From Lepidurus packardi (taxonomy: Eukaryota; Arthropoda; Branchiopoda; Notostraca; Triopsidae): a DNA stretch of 64,000 nucleotides. Position numbers and translations under genes: made by a program. This document shows, piece by piece, positions 9,614-22,079 of the stretch (within the stretch, counting starts at the first letter, position 1; the number at the start of each line of letters is the position of its first letter). The DNA is taken from contig JAKZAN010000147.1 in NCBI GenBank assembly GCA_023053545.1, positions 1 to 64,000 on the forward strand, read 5' to 3'. The notes below the pieces were generated by a model, which worked only from the letters and a program-made list of their open reading frames with translations, ran no database searches and was not told where the DNA came from.

Positions 9614-12600
9614 TGCGTTGTTGGATCGTTTGCCCAACCCGCAAGGACCAAAGGCGCTGTGTTTCCTCACGTCAACTTCATCCATGGCAATAATCCCGAA
9701 TCCAACCTTGACGCCACTGTTCAAAACTTCTGGAGCATTGATTCTCTTGGCGTTAAGATCATCGATAATCCGACAACTCAAGAAGAAACACGAGCACTGG
9801 CCATTCTGGAAACCACCACTCGACATAGTGGCGAACGCTACGAGATTGGCCTTGTGTGGAAAAGTGATGACGTCGTCCTCCCGAACAATAGAAATCAAGC
9901 TCTACGTCGGTTGTTTATGTTGGAACGTCGATTCAAGCAAGATCCAACATTGGCCTCTCGTTATACAGATATTATTGACGAATACATTGATCGCGGCTTC
10001 GCTAAGCGTCTACAGAGTTCTGAACTACCTGGACCAGTTGGACGGACGTGGTACTTACCTCATCACGCCGTGATCAATCCGAACAAGCCAAAAAAGATAC
10101 GTGTTGTTTTTGATGCTTCTGCGACTTGCGAAGGAAAATCTTTAAACGAATCGTTAATCAAAGGACCAGACTTCATAAGCAGCCTCTTAGGAGTCCTTCT
10201 ACGGTTCCGACAGCATTTGATACCAATTTCCTCCGATATCGAAAAAATGTATCACCAGGTACGCGTTCGAGAGCAAGACCAATCCGTTTTTCGTTTTGTA
10301 TGGAGGCGTCCAGGATCTCCCACCGCCCCCGAAACCTTCCAAATGCAGGTCCATGTATTTGGAGCTGTTTCTTCTCCGACCACATGTATGTATGCGTTGC
10401 GAAGAACAGCACGAGATTTTTCGAAGGATTTTCCTGACGCTGCCGAAAAGGTGTTATCCAACTTTTATGTTGACAATTACCTGGATTCCTTCCCAACCGA
10501 ACAAGAGGCAATAACCGTTTCCAAGCAGCTCACCGGACTTCTACACCGAGGAGGATTTCGGCTAACCCAATGGATCTCCTCATCCCGAACTGTGCTTAGC
10601 ACAATCCCGAAAGAAATCCGGAGCAACACGGAACTAAACCTCGACCTCGACGACCTTCCGGTAGAGAGAACTTTGGGCGTGTTATGGGATTGCAACGACG
10701 ATTCCTTTCGCTTCAAGATTAAGCAGCCAATGTGCCACACTAAGCGACAAATTCTAAGCGCAATTTCGAGTGTGTACGATCCTCTCGGTTTTCTAGCCCC
10801 ACTAATCCTGACGGCGAAAACCCTCCTCCAAGACATTTGGAGGACAAACGTGGAATGGGATGACGTTCTTCCATCAAACATCCTTACCCGTTGGCAAAAA
10901 TGGGCCGGCAGCCTTCATTTGGTCGAAAACATACGAATACCCCGATGCCTTCAAACCAAAATCTCTCATCCCACACAAATGCATGTGTTCTGCGACGCGT
11001 CCGAAATCGGCTACGGAGCAGTAGCCTATTTACGGTCTATAACTCAAGACGGAAATCTAAACGTTAGATTTATTATGGCGAAGTCCCGCGTGGCACCCGT
11101 ACGACCATTATCGATTCCACGACTCGAATTGCAAGGTGCTGTTGTTGCCTTACGCCTGGCCACAACTGTCAAAACCGAATTGCAAATTCCGATCGATCAA
11201 ATATTCTTCTGGACCGACTCCCAAACAGTGCTCCAGTGGATCAATTCGAAAACATGCCGGTATCACGCCTTTGTCGGAAACCGAATCGGAGAGATCCTCG
11301 AAGGCTCAAATGCCAGCCAGTGGCATCACATACCCGGAATTTCTAACCCCGCCGACGAGTGCAGTCGCGGTATCCCCGTCGAAAACTTGTCTTCGGACCA
11401 TCGTTGGTTTATGGGTCCAGATTTTCTACAGCTTCCTGAAAAAACCTGGCCTTCACGCCCCACCATATCCGAGCCATCCACAGATGATCCAGAGATATCG
11501 CTTAAGCCATGGACAGGGGCGCTGACAACCACCGAAAACTGCAAAGTCTTCGAGCTCATGAAAAACTCGTCAAGCTTGATAAAGATTTACCGAGTGATTG
11601 CTTTGATAAAACGCGTCGCCGCCAAGTGTCACAAAGCTTCACCAAGTAACCCCAAGTGGATATCGGCTGAAGAAATTAAAGAAGCAGAAACCACTTGCAT
11701 ACGCTTCATGCAGCAACGACACTTTGTCTCCGAACTAACCTACATTCGAAATGGTCGTCCAGTCGAAGCCTCATCCCGCCTTGCCTCACTATCCCCCTTT
11801 TTAGATGACAAGGATTTGCTTCGTGTAAAGGGACGATTAGACAACAGCCCGCTTCCGTACGATGCCAAGCACCCAGTGATACTACCGAGCAACAACCCAC
11901 TTACGACGCTGATTGTCCGCGATATCCATTCACAATACTTTCACTCAGGGATAGACCGAACCTTTAGTGAAGTCCGAAAATTGTTTTGGATTCCTCGTGG
12001 GAGAGTTCTCGTTCGTAGCGTTGCTAGCCGATGTATACCATGCAGACGAGCAAAGGCAAAGCCACTTACCCCAATCATGGCTGCGTTACCAGCGGCGAGA
12101 CTACAATCCATTTTACCTCCTTTCACGAACGTGGGAATAGACTTTTTTGGTCCACTCTATGTCACGATTTATCGGCGTACGGAAAAGAGGTATGGATGCT
12201 TGTTCACATGTTTGGTAACTCGCGCCGTACACATTGAACTCGCTTGCTCTTTGGATACGGACTCATTTCTTATGGCCTTCCGACGTTTTGTCAGCCGACG
12301 CGGTTCACCAGCTTGCGTATTCAGCGATAACGGCACAAATCTAAGAGCCGGTGAACGCGAGCTTCGAGAAGGTCTTGACAACTTAAATCAACAACACATC
12401 GAAACTACCCTTGCTCGAAAGAAGATTGAGTGGCATTTCTCTCCTCCTTATGCTCCACATTTTGGAGGTGTCTGGGAACGACTTGTGCGATCCGCCAAAA
12501 CTGCGTTAAAAGCCGTCTTGAAAAATCAAACCGTCAAAGAAGAAGTGCTTACCATAGTGATGATGGAAGTCGAATCCCTATTGAACGGCAGACCCCTAAC

Positions 12601-12904
12601 ACACGTCTCGGTGGATCCCCAAGACCCAGAAGCCCTAACGCCCAACCATTTTCTATTAGGACGAGCGAATCCCAACCTCCCTCCGGATATTGTAAACCCT
12701 GAAGACGTTACTTCTCGACGTCGATGGCAGATAGCTCAAGTTTTAACAAATCATTTTTGGCGCAGATGGATGCGCGAGTACGTTCCGATGCTCATTGAAC
12801 GTCGAAAATGGATACGTCCAACCCGAGATATTTCTACAGGTGACCTCGTTTTGATAGTCGAACCCGCGTCATCCAACCCCTTCCAGGAGCCGATGGAGTC
12901 GTAA
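9614..12904 (+). pseudogene. BEL/Pao reverse transcriptase, RNase H and integrase region
   Basis: Same frame as gag and protease. RT motifs are visible (VVFDAS, SSDIEKMYHQVRV), but the catalytic box reads FYVDNYLDS where the family has YVDD, so one catalytic Asp is Asn. RNase H begins near HVFCDASEIGYG. The integrase has an HHCC-type zinc region ending SRCIPCRRAKA and the DDE residues in VGIDFFGP, FSDNGTN and GGVWERL. The end carries the usual Pao C-terminal domain (LTPNHFLLGR). The frame closes early at 12902-12904 because of a frameshift near 12885. Confidence 0.9.
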
Positions 12905-13068
12905 GGGCTGCAAGAATTAAAACGGCACGCGGAGAAACCACCAGACCAACTGCAAGGTTATGTCTCCTAGAAGAAGCAGGTGAAGACGATTTTGTTTCAG
13001 CATCCGCTAAAACAGGGCCGGCTATGTTCCGGATGGAATCCGGAAGCAAGTCAATGTCGGAGGGATAA
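12886..13068 (+). pseudogene. Frameshifted C-terminal tail of the BEL/Pao polyprotein
   Basis: The expected Pao polyprotein end (GADGVVRAARIKT, then TRPTARLCLLEE) appears in frame 1 from 12886, whereas the upstream pol is in frame 2. The family normally has about ten more residues at this junction, so a small deletion caused the shift. The tail reads on into the 3' LTR and stops at 13066-13068, as is normal for this group. Confidence 0.75.
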
Positions 13069-13687
13069 CTCCGAAACGCACGAATTGCCTTTGAATAATC
13101 ATTTTAATGTGCGACCCGCGACAGTTAGACCACTTTCCTGACTGCACGACTTACCCTTTGTTTTATGACAGCCCGTCGCTTGACCATCGAACTGGTATGC
13201 CTAAGCGGGGCCGGCTGCTGCCCGTTCTCGTGGAGGCTGGAACCAGAGGTCCAGCGATGGTCCATTATGTTGTAAAACTGGGCAGAAAATTGACTCCGAC
13301 GACTGACAGTTAGGCAAGGGGTACCCTTTGCATGGAACCCCTTGAGAAGATTTGTTACCCAAAAAACCTAACTGCAGACACATGTGCGAAAGACATTTTC
13401 CGCATGGATCTAACAGACAAAGGACTTGTGACTATTTAACAGACTGTCTTTTTCGCCCAGGCAGTTACTTTTTAGTTTTTCGTGAAAGGTGCTCTCGAAC
13501 TCGAACTCGAACTCGTACATCGCCTCGAAATTCGTCGAAGCATTGTGGCATAGAAATTTAGTGTTTTGTTAGTTTTTGTGTTTGTTCGCCTGGCAATCGG
13601 GCAAATATAGAATTAGTCACAAACCACACCGATCTCGTTTCCTTCGTTAAAACTTCGTTCGTCCAATGCGTCGTTCCACGCATTTCA
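13025..13687 (+). repeat. 3' LTR of BEL/Pao element
   Basis: Same 663 bp as the 5' LTR with about five substitutions by eye (near 13144, 13170, 13258, 13466, 13546). It is preceded by GGGCCGGCTA in place of a clear polypurine tract. It is followed immediately by satellite (AAGTCAGTAATTC). Confidence 0.95.
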
Positions 13688-16600
13688 AAGTCAGTAATTC
13701 ATGAATTTAGTCAGTATTTAATGAATTAAGTCAGTAATTCATGAATTAAGTCCGTAGTTCATGAAATAAGTCAGTAATTCAATAATTAAGTCAGGAATTC
13801 ATGAATTAAGTCAGTAATTCAATAATTAAAACAGAAATTAATTATTTATGTTATGAATTAATTAATTAAGTCAATAATTCATGAATTAAGTCCCTAATTC
13901 ATGAATTAAGTCCGTAATTCACGAATTAAGTCCGTAATTCATTAATTAAGTCAGTAATTCATTAATTAAATCAGTAATTCATGAATTTAGTCAGCAATTC
14001 ATGAATTAAGTCCGTAGTTCATGAAATAAGTCAGTATTTCAATAATTAAGTCAGGAATTCATGAATTAAGTCAGTAATTCAATAATTAAATCAGTAATTC
14101 AATAATTAAGTCAGGAATTCATGAATTAAGTCAGTAATTCAATAATTAAATCAGAAATTAATTATTTATGTTATGAATTAATTAATTAAGTCAGTAATTC
14201 ATGAATTAAGTCCGTAATTCATGAATTAAGTCCGTAATTCATGAATTAAGTCCGTAATTCATGAATTAAGCCAGTAATTCATTAATTAAGTCAGTAAATC
14301 ATGAAATAAGTCTGTAATTCATAAACTAAGTCAGTAATTCATGAATTTAGTCAGTATTTAATGAATTAAGTCAGTAATTCATGAATTAATTCCGTAGTTC
14401 ATGAAATAAATCAGTAATTCATGAATTAAGTCCCTAATTCATGAATTAAGTCCGTAATTCATGAATTAAGTCAGTAATTCATGAATTAAGTCAGTAATTC
14501 ATGAATTAAATCAGTAATTCATGAATTAAGTCAGTAATTCATAAACTAAGTCAGTATTTAATGAATTAAGTCAGTAATTCATGAATTAAGTCAGTAATTC
14601 ATGAATTAAATCAGTACTTTATGAATTAAGTCAGCAATTCATTATTTAAATCAGTAATTCATTAATTAAGTCCGTAATTCATTAATTAAGTCAGTAATTC
14701 ATTAACTAAATCAGTAATTCATGAATTTAGTCAGCAATTCATGAATTAAGTCCGTAGTTCATGAAATAAGTCAGTATTTCAATAATTAAGTCAGGAATTC
14801 ATGAATTAAGTCAGTAATTCAATAATTAAATCAGTAATTCAATAATTAAGTCAGGAATTCATGAATTAAGTCAGTAATTCAATAATTAAATCAGAAATTA
14901 ATTATTTATGTTATGAATTAATTAATTAAGTCAGTAATTCATGAATTAAGTCCGTAATTCATGAATTAAGTCCGTAATTCATGAATTAAGTCCGTAATTC
15001 ATGAATTAAGTCAGTAATTCATGAATTAAGTCAGTAATTCATGAATTAAGTCAGTAATTCATGAATTAAATCAGTAATTCATGAATTAAGTCAGCAATTC
15101 ATTAATTAAATCAGTAATTCATTAATTAAGTCAGTAATTCATTAATTAAGTCAGTAATTCATGAATTAAGTCAGTAATTCATGAATTTAGTCAGTATTTA
15201 ATGAATTAAGTCAGTAATTCATGAATTAAGTCCGTAGTTCATGAAATAAGTCAGTAATTCAATAATTAAGTCAGGAATTCATTAATTAAGTCAGTAATTC
15301 ATTAATTAAATCAGTAATTCATGAATTTAGTCAGCAATTCATGAATTAAGTCCGTAGTTCATGAAATAAGTCAGTATTTCAATAATTAAGTCAGGAATTC
15401 ATGAATTAAGTCAGTAATTCAATAATTAAATCAGTAATTCAATAATTAAGTCAGGAATTCATGAATTAAGTCAGTAATTCAATAATTAAATCAGAAATTA
15501 ATTATTTATGTTATGAATTAATTAATTAAGTCAGTAATTCATGAATTAAGTCCGTAATTCATGAATTAAGTCCGTAATTCATGAATTAAGTCCGTAATTC
15601 ATGAATTAAGCCAGTAATTCATTAATTAAGTCAGTAAATCCTGAAATAAGTCTGTAATTCATAAACTAAGTCAGTAATTCATGAATTTAGTCAGTATTTA
15701 ATGAATTAAGTCAGTAATTCATGAATTAATTCCGTAGTTCATGAAATAAGTCAGTAATTCATGAATTAAGTCCCTAATTCATGAATTAAGTCCGTAATTC
15801 ATGAATTAAGTCAGTAATTCATGAATTAAGTCAGTAATTCATGAATTAAATCAGTAATTCATGAATTAAGTCAGTAATTCATAAACTAAGTCAGTATTTA
15901 ATGAATTAAGTCAGTAATTCATGAATTAAGTCAGTAATTCATGAATTAAATCAGTACTTTATGAATTAAGTCAGCAATTCATTATTTAAATCAGTAATTC
16001 ATTAATTAAGTCCGTAATTCATTAATTAAGTCAGTAATTCATTAACTAAATCAGTAATTCATGAATTTAGTCAGCAATTCATGAATTAAGTCCGTAGTTC
16101 ATGAAATAAGTCAGTATTTCAATAATTAAGTCAGGAATTCATGAATTAAGTCAGTAATTCAATAATTAAATCAGTAATTCAATAATTAAGTCAGGAATTC
16201 ATCAATTAAGTCAGTAATTCAATAATTAAATCAGAAATTAATTATTTATGTTATGAATTAATTAATTAAGTCAGTAATTCATGAATTAAGTCCGTAATTC
16301 ATGAATTAAGTCCGTAATTCATGAATTAAGTCCGTAATTCATGAATTAAGCCAGTAATTCATTAATTAAGTCAGTAAATCATGAAATAAGTCTGTAATTC
16401 ATAAACTAAGTCAGTAATTCATGAATTTAGTCAGTATTTAATGAATTAAGTCATTAATTCATGAATTAAGTCCGTAGTTCATGAAATAAGTCAGTAATTC
16501 AATAATTAAGTCAGGAATTCATGAATTAAGTCAGTAATTCAATAATTAAAACAGAAATTAATTATTTATGTTATGAATTAATTAATTAAGTCAATAATTC

Positions 16601-19137
16601 ATGAATTAAGTCCCTAATTCATGAATTAAGTCCGTAATTCATGAATTAAGTCAGTAATTCATGAATTAAGTCAGTAATTCATGAATTAAATCAGTAATTC
16701 ATGAATTAAGTCAGTAATTCATGAATTAAATCAGTAATTCATGAATTAAGTCAGCAATTCATTAATTAAATCAGTAATTCATGAATTAAGTCAGTAATTC
16801 ATGAATTATATCCGTCGTTCATGAAATAAGTCAGTAATTCGATAATTAATTCAGGAATTCATGAATTAAGTCAGTAATTCAATAGTTAAATCAGAAATTA
16901 ATTATTCATGTTATGAATTAATTAATTAAGTCATTAATTCATTAATTAAGTCAGTAATTCATGAATTATGTCAGTAATTCATGAAGTAAGTCAATAATTC
17001 ATGAATTAAGTCAGTAATTCAGGAATTAAGTCAGTAAATCATGAATTAAGTCAGCAATTCATGAACTAAGTCAGTAATTCATGAATTAGGTCAGCAATTC
17101 ATGATATAAGTCATAAATTAATTATTATGTTATGAATTAATTATATAAGTCAGTAATCCATGAATTAAGTCAGTAATTCATGAATTAGGGTCAGTCAATC
17201 ATGAATTAAGTCAGTAATTCATAAACTAAGTCAGTATTTAATGAATTAAGTCAGTAATTCATGAATTAAGTCAGTAATTCATGAATTAAATCAGTAATTC
17301 ATGAATTAAGTCAGCAATTCATTATTTAAATCAGTAATTCATGAATCAAGTCCGTAATTCATTAATTAAGTCAGTAATTCATTAATTAAATCAGTAATTC
17401 ATGAATTTAGTCAGCAATTCATGAATTAAGTCCGTAGTTCATGAAATAAGTCAGTATTTCAATAATTAAGTCAGGAATTCATGAATTAAGTCAGTAATTC
17501 AATAATTAAATCAGTAATTCAATAATTAAGTCAGGAATTCATGAATTAAGTCAGTAATCTAATAATTAAATCAGAAATTAATTATTTATGTTATGAATTA
17601 ATTAATTAAGTCAGTAATTCATGAATTAAGTCCGTAATTCATGAATTAAGTCCGTAATTCATGAATTAAGCCAGTAATTCATTAATTAAGTCAGTAAATC
17701 ATGAAATAAGTCTGTAATTCATAAACTAAGTCAGTAATTCATGAATTTAGTCAGTATTTAATGAATTAAGTCAGTAATTCATGAATTAAGTCCGTAGTTC
17801 ATGAAATAAGTCAGTAATTCAATAATTAAGTCAGGAATTCATGAATTAAGTCAGTAATTCAATAATTAAAACAGAAATTAATTATTTATGTTATGAATTA
17901 ATTAATTAAGTCAGTAATTCATGAATTAAGTCCCTAATTCATGAATTAAGTCCGTAATTCATGAATTAAGTCAGTAATTCATTAATTAAGTCAGTAATTC
18001 ATGAATTAAATCAGTAATTCATGAATTAAGTCAGTAATTCATGAATTAAATCAGTAATTCATGAATTAAGTCAGCAATTCATTAATTAAATCAGTAATTC
18101 ATGAATTAAGTCAGTAATTCATGAATTAAGTCCGTAGTTCATGAATTAAGTCAGGAATTCATGAATTAAGTCAGTAAATCATGAATTAAGTCAGCAATTC
18201 ATGAATTACGTCGGCAATTCATGATATAAGTCATAAATTAATTATTATGTTATGAAATAATTATATAAGTCAGTAATTCATGAATTAAGTCAGTAATTCA
18301 TGAATTAGGGTCAGTAAATCATGAATTAAGTCAGTAATTCATAAACTAAGTCAGTATTTAATGAATTAAGTCAGTAATTCATGAATTAAGTCAGTAATTC
18401 ATGAATTAAATCAGTAATTCATGAATTAAGTCAGCAATTCATTACTTAAATCAGTAATTCATGAATTAAGTCCGTAATTCATTAATTAAGTCAGTAATTC
18501 ATTAATTAAATCAGTAATTCATGAATTTAGTCAGCAATTCATTAATTAAATCAGTAATTCATGAATTAAGTCAGTAATTCATTAATTAAGTCAGTAATTC
18601 ATAAATTAAGTCCGTAATTCATGAATTAAGTCAGTAATTCATGAATTAAGCCAGTAATTCATTAATTAAGTCAGTACATCATGAAATAAGTCTGTAATTC
18701 ATGAATTAAGTCAGCAATTCATTAATTAAATCAGTAATTCATGAATTAAGTCAGTAATTCATGAATAAGTCCTTAGTTCATGAAATAAGTCAGTAATTCG
18801 ATAATTAAGTCAGGAATTCATGAATTAAGTCAGTAGTTCAATAATTAAATCAGAAATTAATTATTTATGTTATGAATTAATTAATTAAGTCAGTAATTTA
18901 TGGATTAAGTCCGTAATTCATGAATTAAGTCTGTAATTCAAGAATTAAGTCCGTAATTCATGAATTAAGTCAGTAATTCACGAATTAAGTCAGCAATTCA
19001 TTAATTAAATCAGTAATTCATGAATTGAATCAGTAATTCATGAATTAAGTCAGCAATTCATGAACTAAGTCAGTAATTCATGAATTAAGTCAGCAATGCA
19101 TGATATAAGTCAGAAATTAATTATTAATGTTATGAAT
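13688..19137 (+). repeat. 20-bp satellite array, 5.45 kb
   Basis: Continuous tandem 20-bp units in forward orientation, interrupted at intervals by the marker segment CAGAAATTAATTATTTATG followed by TTATGAATTAATTAATTAAG (for example near 13845, 14153, 14893, 15493, 16243, 16553). Large blocks repeat (14151-14890 and 14891-16240 share long stretches), indicating higher-order repeats. No coding sequence. Confidence 0.95.
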
Positions 19138-19171
19138 TAATTATTATTATTATTATTTATTGCAACATATA

Positions 19172-19187
19172 AGGCTTTATAAAGCCT
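19172..19187 (-). other. 16-bp perfect palindrome in 3'UTR of element 1
   Basis: AGGCTTTATAAAGCCT is its own reverse complement and lies 3' of ORF2, just before the terminal trinucleotide repeat. In RNA it could form a stem. LINE reverse transcriptases often recognise 3' hairpins, so this is a candidate recognition structure. Confidence 0.5.
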
Positions 19188-19195
19188 CTTTGTAA

Positions 19196-22022
19196 CTATT
19201 TATCTCTACGAAATTGTAACGGGTCAAACATTTTTGAGCCAAAATGCTCATCTAGTGATTTTTTAAATGTCTGTGAGGAGGAGGATTCGATCACTTTTTC
19301 TGGTAGGCTATTACATTCATCTACGATTCGGTTTTGGAAGGTCCAGCGGCCTACATCTTTGAGGAATCGTTCTGTCTTAAGTTTTAGGATATGGCCACGA
19401 CAATTGCTTTGGTTGAAGCACAATATTTGTTCGGCGGACACATTTTCATAATAGGCGTGACACAATTTAAACGCTTCTATCAGGTCACCCCGTAGAAACC
19501 TATATGCCAGAGTTGGCAGGTTCAAGGCTTTGAGTCTATCTGTATAGGAGAGGTGACGAAGATTTCCAGGAAATTTGGTTATTCTCCTTTGAACTTTTTC
19601 TAGGGCTTCTAGGTCCCTGTTGAAGAACGGGCGCGTTACACAGTGGCCGTACTCAAGAATAGGTCTAACGAGCGGTTTATACAGCGTGGACAACATTGTT
19701 TTATCCACACAGGTGAAGTTTCGTCTAATTAGTCCAGCCACTCTCGTTGCTTTAGCCGCAATGCTCGCGTAATGTTGGTGAAAATTAAGTTTTGTGTCAA
19801 TCAGGACTCCAAGATCCCGTTCACAGTCGGTCTTGGCAATTACTTCGCCACCCAGGACATAACTACTTGTGACAGATTCATTTCCAATCCTCAGTTGGTG
19901 ACACTTTGGGATGTTCAATTCCATCAGCCATTTCTCCATCCAAAGCTCAATACTTTTAATGTCATCTTGGAGCTTAATCATATCCTCCGGGCAGTTAATT
20001 ACGTTACTAATTTTGGTATCATCCGCGTAAAGAAAGACTGTCGACTCAATTTTGTCTGTTAGGTCATTTATATATATGTTAAATAGTAACGGACCCAGAA
20101 CCGAGCCCTGGGGAACTCCGCTTAGGACATCTATCACTAAGTCACTGACTTCACCTTCAACACAAACTGACTGCGTCCGATTCGTTAAGAAACTTTTAAT
20201 CCATTTAGTCAGGGTGGGTGAGGTACTAGGACCGAGACCGTAGTCAACTAATTTTTGAATAAGTCTACCATGGGGTACTTTGTCGAACGCCTTTTTAAGG
20301 TCCAGATATATAACATCAGTTTGGAGCCCCTTATCCGCATTCTTTTTCCAGTTCTCGACAGCTAGTAAAAGTTGACTTTCAGCGGAGCGTCCAGGTAAAA
20401 ATCCGAACTGTTTAGCTGATAATATTTTTCTGTGTCTAAATTCGGTCAAAATGTGGTCAGCAATAATTGATTCGAGGATTTTGCACGTTACACAAGTTAA
20501 ACTTAGGCCTATAATTTGAGGGTAAGTCACGTTTCCCGGATTTAAAGATTGGGGTAACAACAGCACTATTCCATATTGTCGGGAGTTGGCCAGAGGAAAT
20601 GGATTTTCGATAAATGAAAGTAAGCTGTTTGACTAGGACAGCAGCAGCTTCCTTGAGGACTTTAGGGTGTAACATGTCCGGGCCAGGGGACTTGGATGTA
20701 TCCAACCTGTTAAGTTTCTCTAAAACCATTGACGCGCAAATATTGAGTGGGGGAAAAGGATTTTCCGAGACACAAGAATCAACCTCTGTTATATCTATTT
20801 CGCGCGTAAATACAACAGAGAAGTGTCGGTTTAGTACATTTGCCTTTTCAATCGGTTCAGAAACAGTAAGTCTCGTGGTTTCATCTAGTAATGGAGGTAT
20901 AATGGTTCCGTTCTTTCTTTTCGCATTGACATGTTTCCAGAAGATTTTGGGATTGTCTTTTAAATTTTTTGCCAGTAGACTTTCTCTTCTGTTTACTTCC
21001 TGTCTGGTGGCTTTGCGCACTTTATTGCGGAAGCGTCGGTAATTTAACTCCAATGAAGAGTCATCTTTGTTTGATTTGAAGGCATTCCAGGCATCCCTTT
21101 TTTCGGCTATTAATTTCAATGTTTCCCTAGAAACTGCTGCTCTACTACTATGTCGTCTAGGCGGTATGAAGCAATATTCCACAGATTTTACTGTGCGCAG
21201 GAACTTGCTGTACAGATCATCCATGGATTCTAAGTCTTGAAATGCTTGATCCCAGTTGACTTTGGAAAGGACTCTTCTTATCTCCTGGTAGTTGCCTTTA
21301 TAGTAGTTCGGCCGTTGTATATTCTTCTTTTCCAGTCGGTTAGTTTGCAGGATAAAAGTTATTACAGCATGATCCGATTTTCCGATTGGCGACTGGACTT
21401 CAACATATGTCACAACTTCGGGGTTACTTACAAGTAGAAGATCGAGCAAGCTCGGTTTGTTTGTTCCACGGACTCGAGTGGGTTCCTCAATTAATTGGTC
21501 AAGGAAGTTATTGTTGAAACAATTAAGAAATACGTTTTCAGGATTAATTTGTTGCGAGTGTGTATAACGGTGTTGCCAATTAGCTTTAGGGAGATTGAAG
21601 TCACCCACTATGACTATATTTTGATTTGGGGAAGCTGTCATTTCCGAAATTTCAGCGCAAATCTCCTTATCATTTTCTGCGGTGCTGTAAGGACTTCTAT
21701 AACACACACCGAAGATCGTATTCATTCCATTTAAATGACTGATTCGTAACCATAACATTTCTTGGGGCACAGATTCACGTTGGGGTACGGGGTACACTCT
21801 CAAATTGTTTTTACTATAACAAATAACGCCACGCCCAAGGTCACTATCCAAATTGATGTCAAGCGTGTTGTATCCACTGATTGATAATTCAGCAGCTGTA
21901 GGTTTGAACCTGCAGTTTTTAGGTTTAACCTCCACAATTGCTATAATGTCTGGCTCTTCAGATTGTGCAAGTAGTCTCGTTTCTTCAATTTTGTTTAAAA
22001 GAGAATCAGAGTTAAAGAACAT
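19196..22022 (-). pseudogene. ORF2 of element 1: endonuclease plus reverse transcriptase, frameshifted
   Basis: The N-terminal part (22022-~20510) is an APE-type endonuclease (MFFNSDSLLNKIEE, VGDFNLPKANWQ, SDHAVITF), followed by the start of RT (KSPGPDMLHPKVLK). The frame then breaks by a small indel around 20500-20515. The RT continues in another frame to 19196 (GFLPGRSAESQLL, LDLKKAFDKVPH, GVPQGSVLGPLLFNIYIND, FLYADDTKI), ending with the CR1-like segment LEKVQRRITK ... LRHLSYTDRLKALNL. About 940-950 residues would be expected. Catalytic YADD is intact, but the frameshift makes the gene non-functional as read. Confidence 0.88.
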
Positions 22023-22079
22023 ACATTTTAAATCCCGGTTCTTGGTCTTTAATCTGGAAGGCTTTGCCCTGGAGTTATG

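Larger units (their letters stand above)
6280..13687 (+). mobile_element. BEL/Pao LTR retrotransposon, complete but coding-defective
   Basis: 7.4-kb element bounded by two 663-bp LTRs that start with TG and end with CA and differ at about five sites by eye. Just inside the 5' LTR is a primer-binding site for tRNA-Gly. The gag-protease-RT-RNase H-integrase polyprotein is in one frame but broken by three stop codons and a frameshift. It sits wholly inside the satellite. The flanking five bases (TTATG and AAGTC) do not match, so no target-site duplication is seen. Confidence 0.95.

Noticed and set aside
13688-19137. Regularly spaced short repeats resembling a CRISPR array
   Set aside because: The 20-bp units are contiguous without unique spacers and lie in a eukaryotic context with no cas genes.
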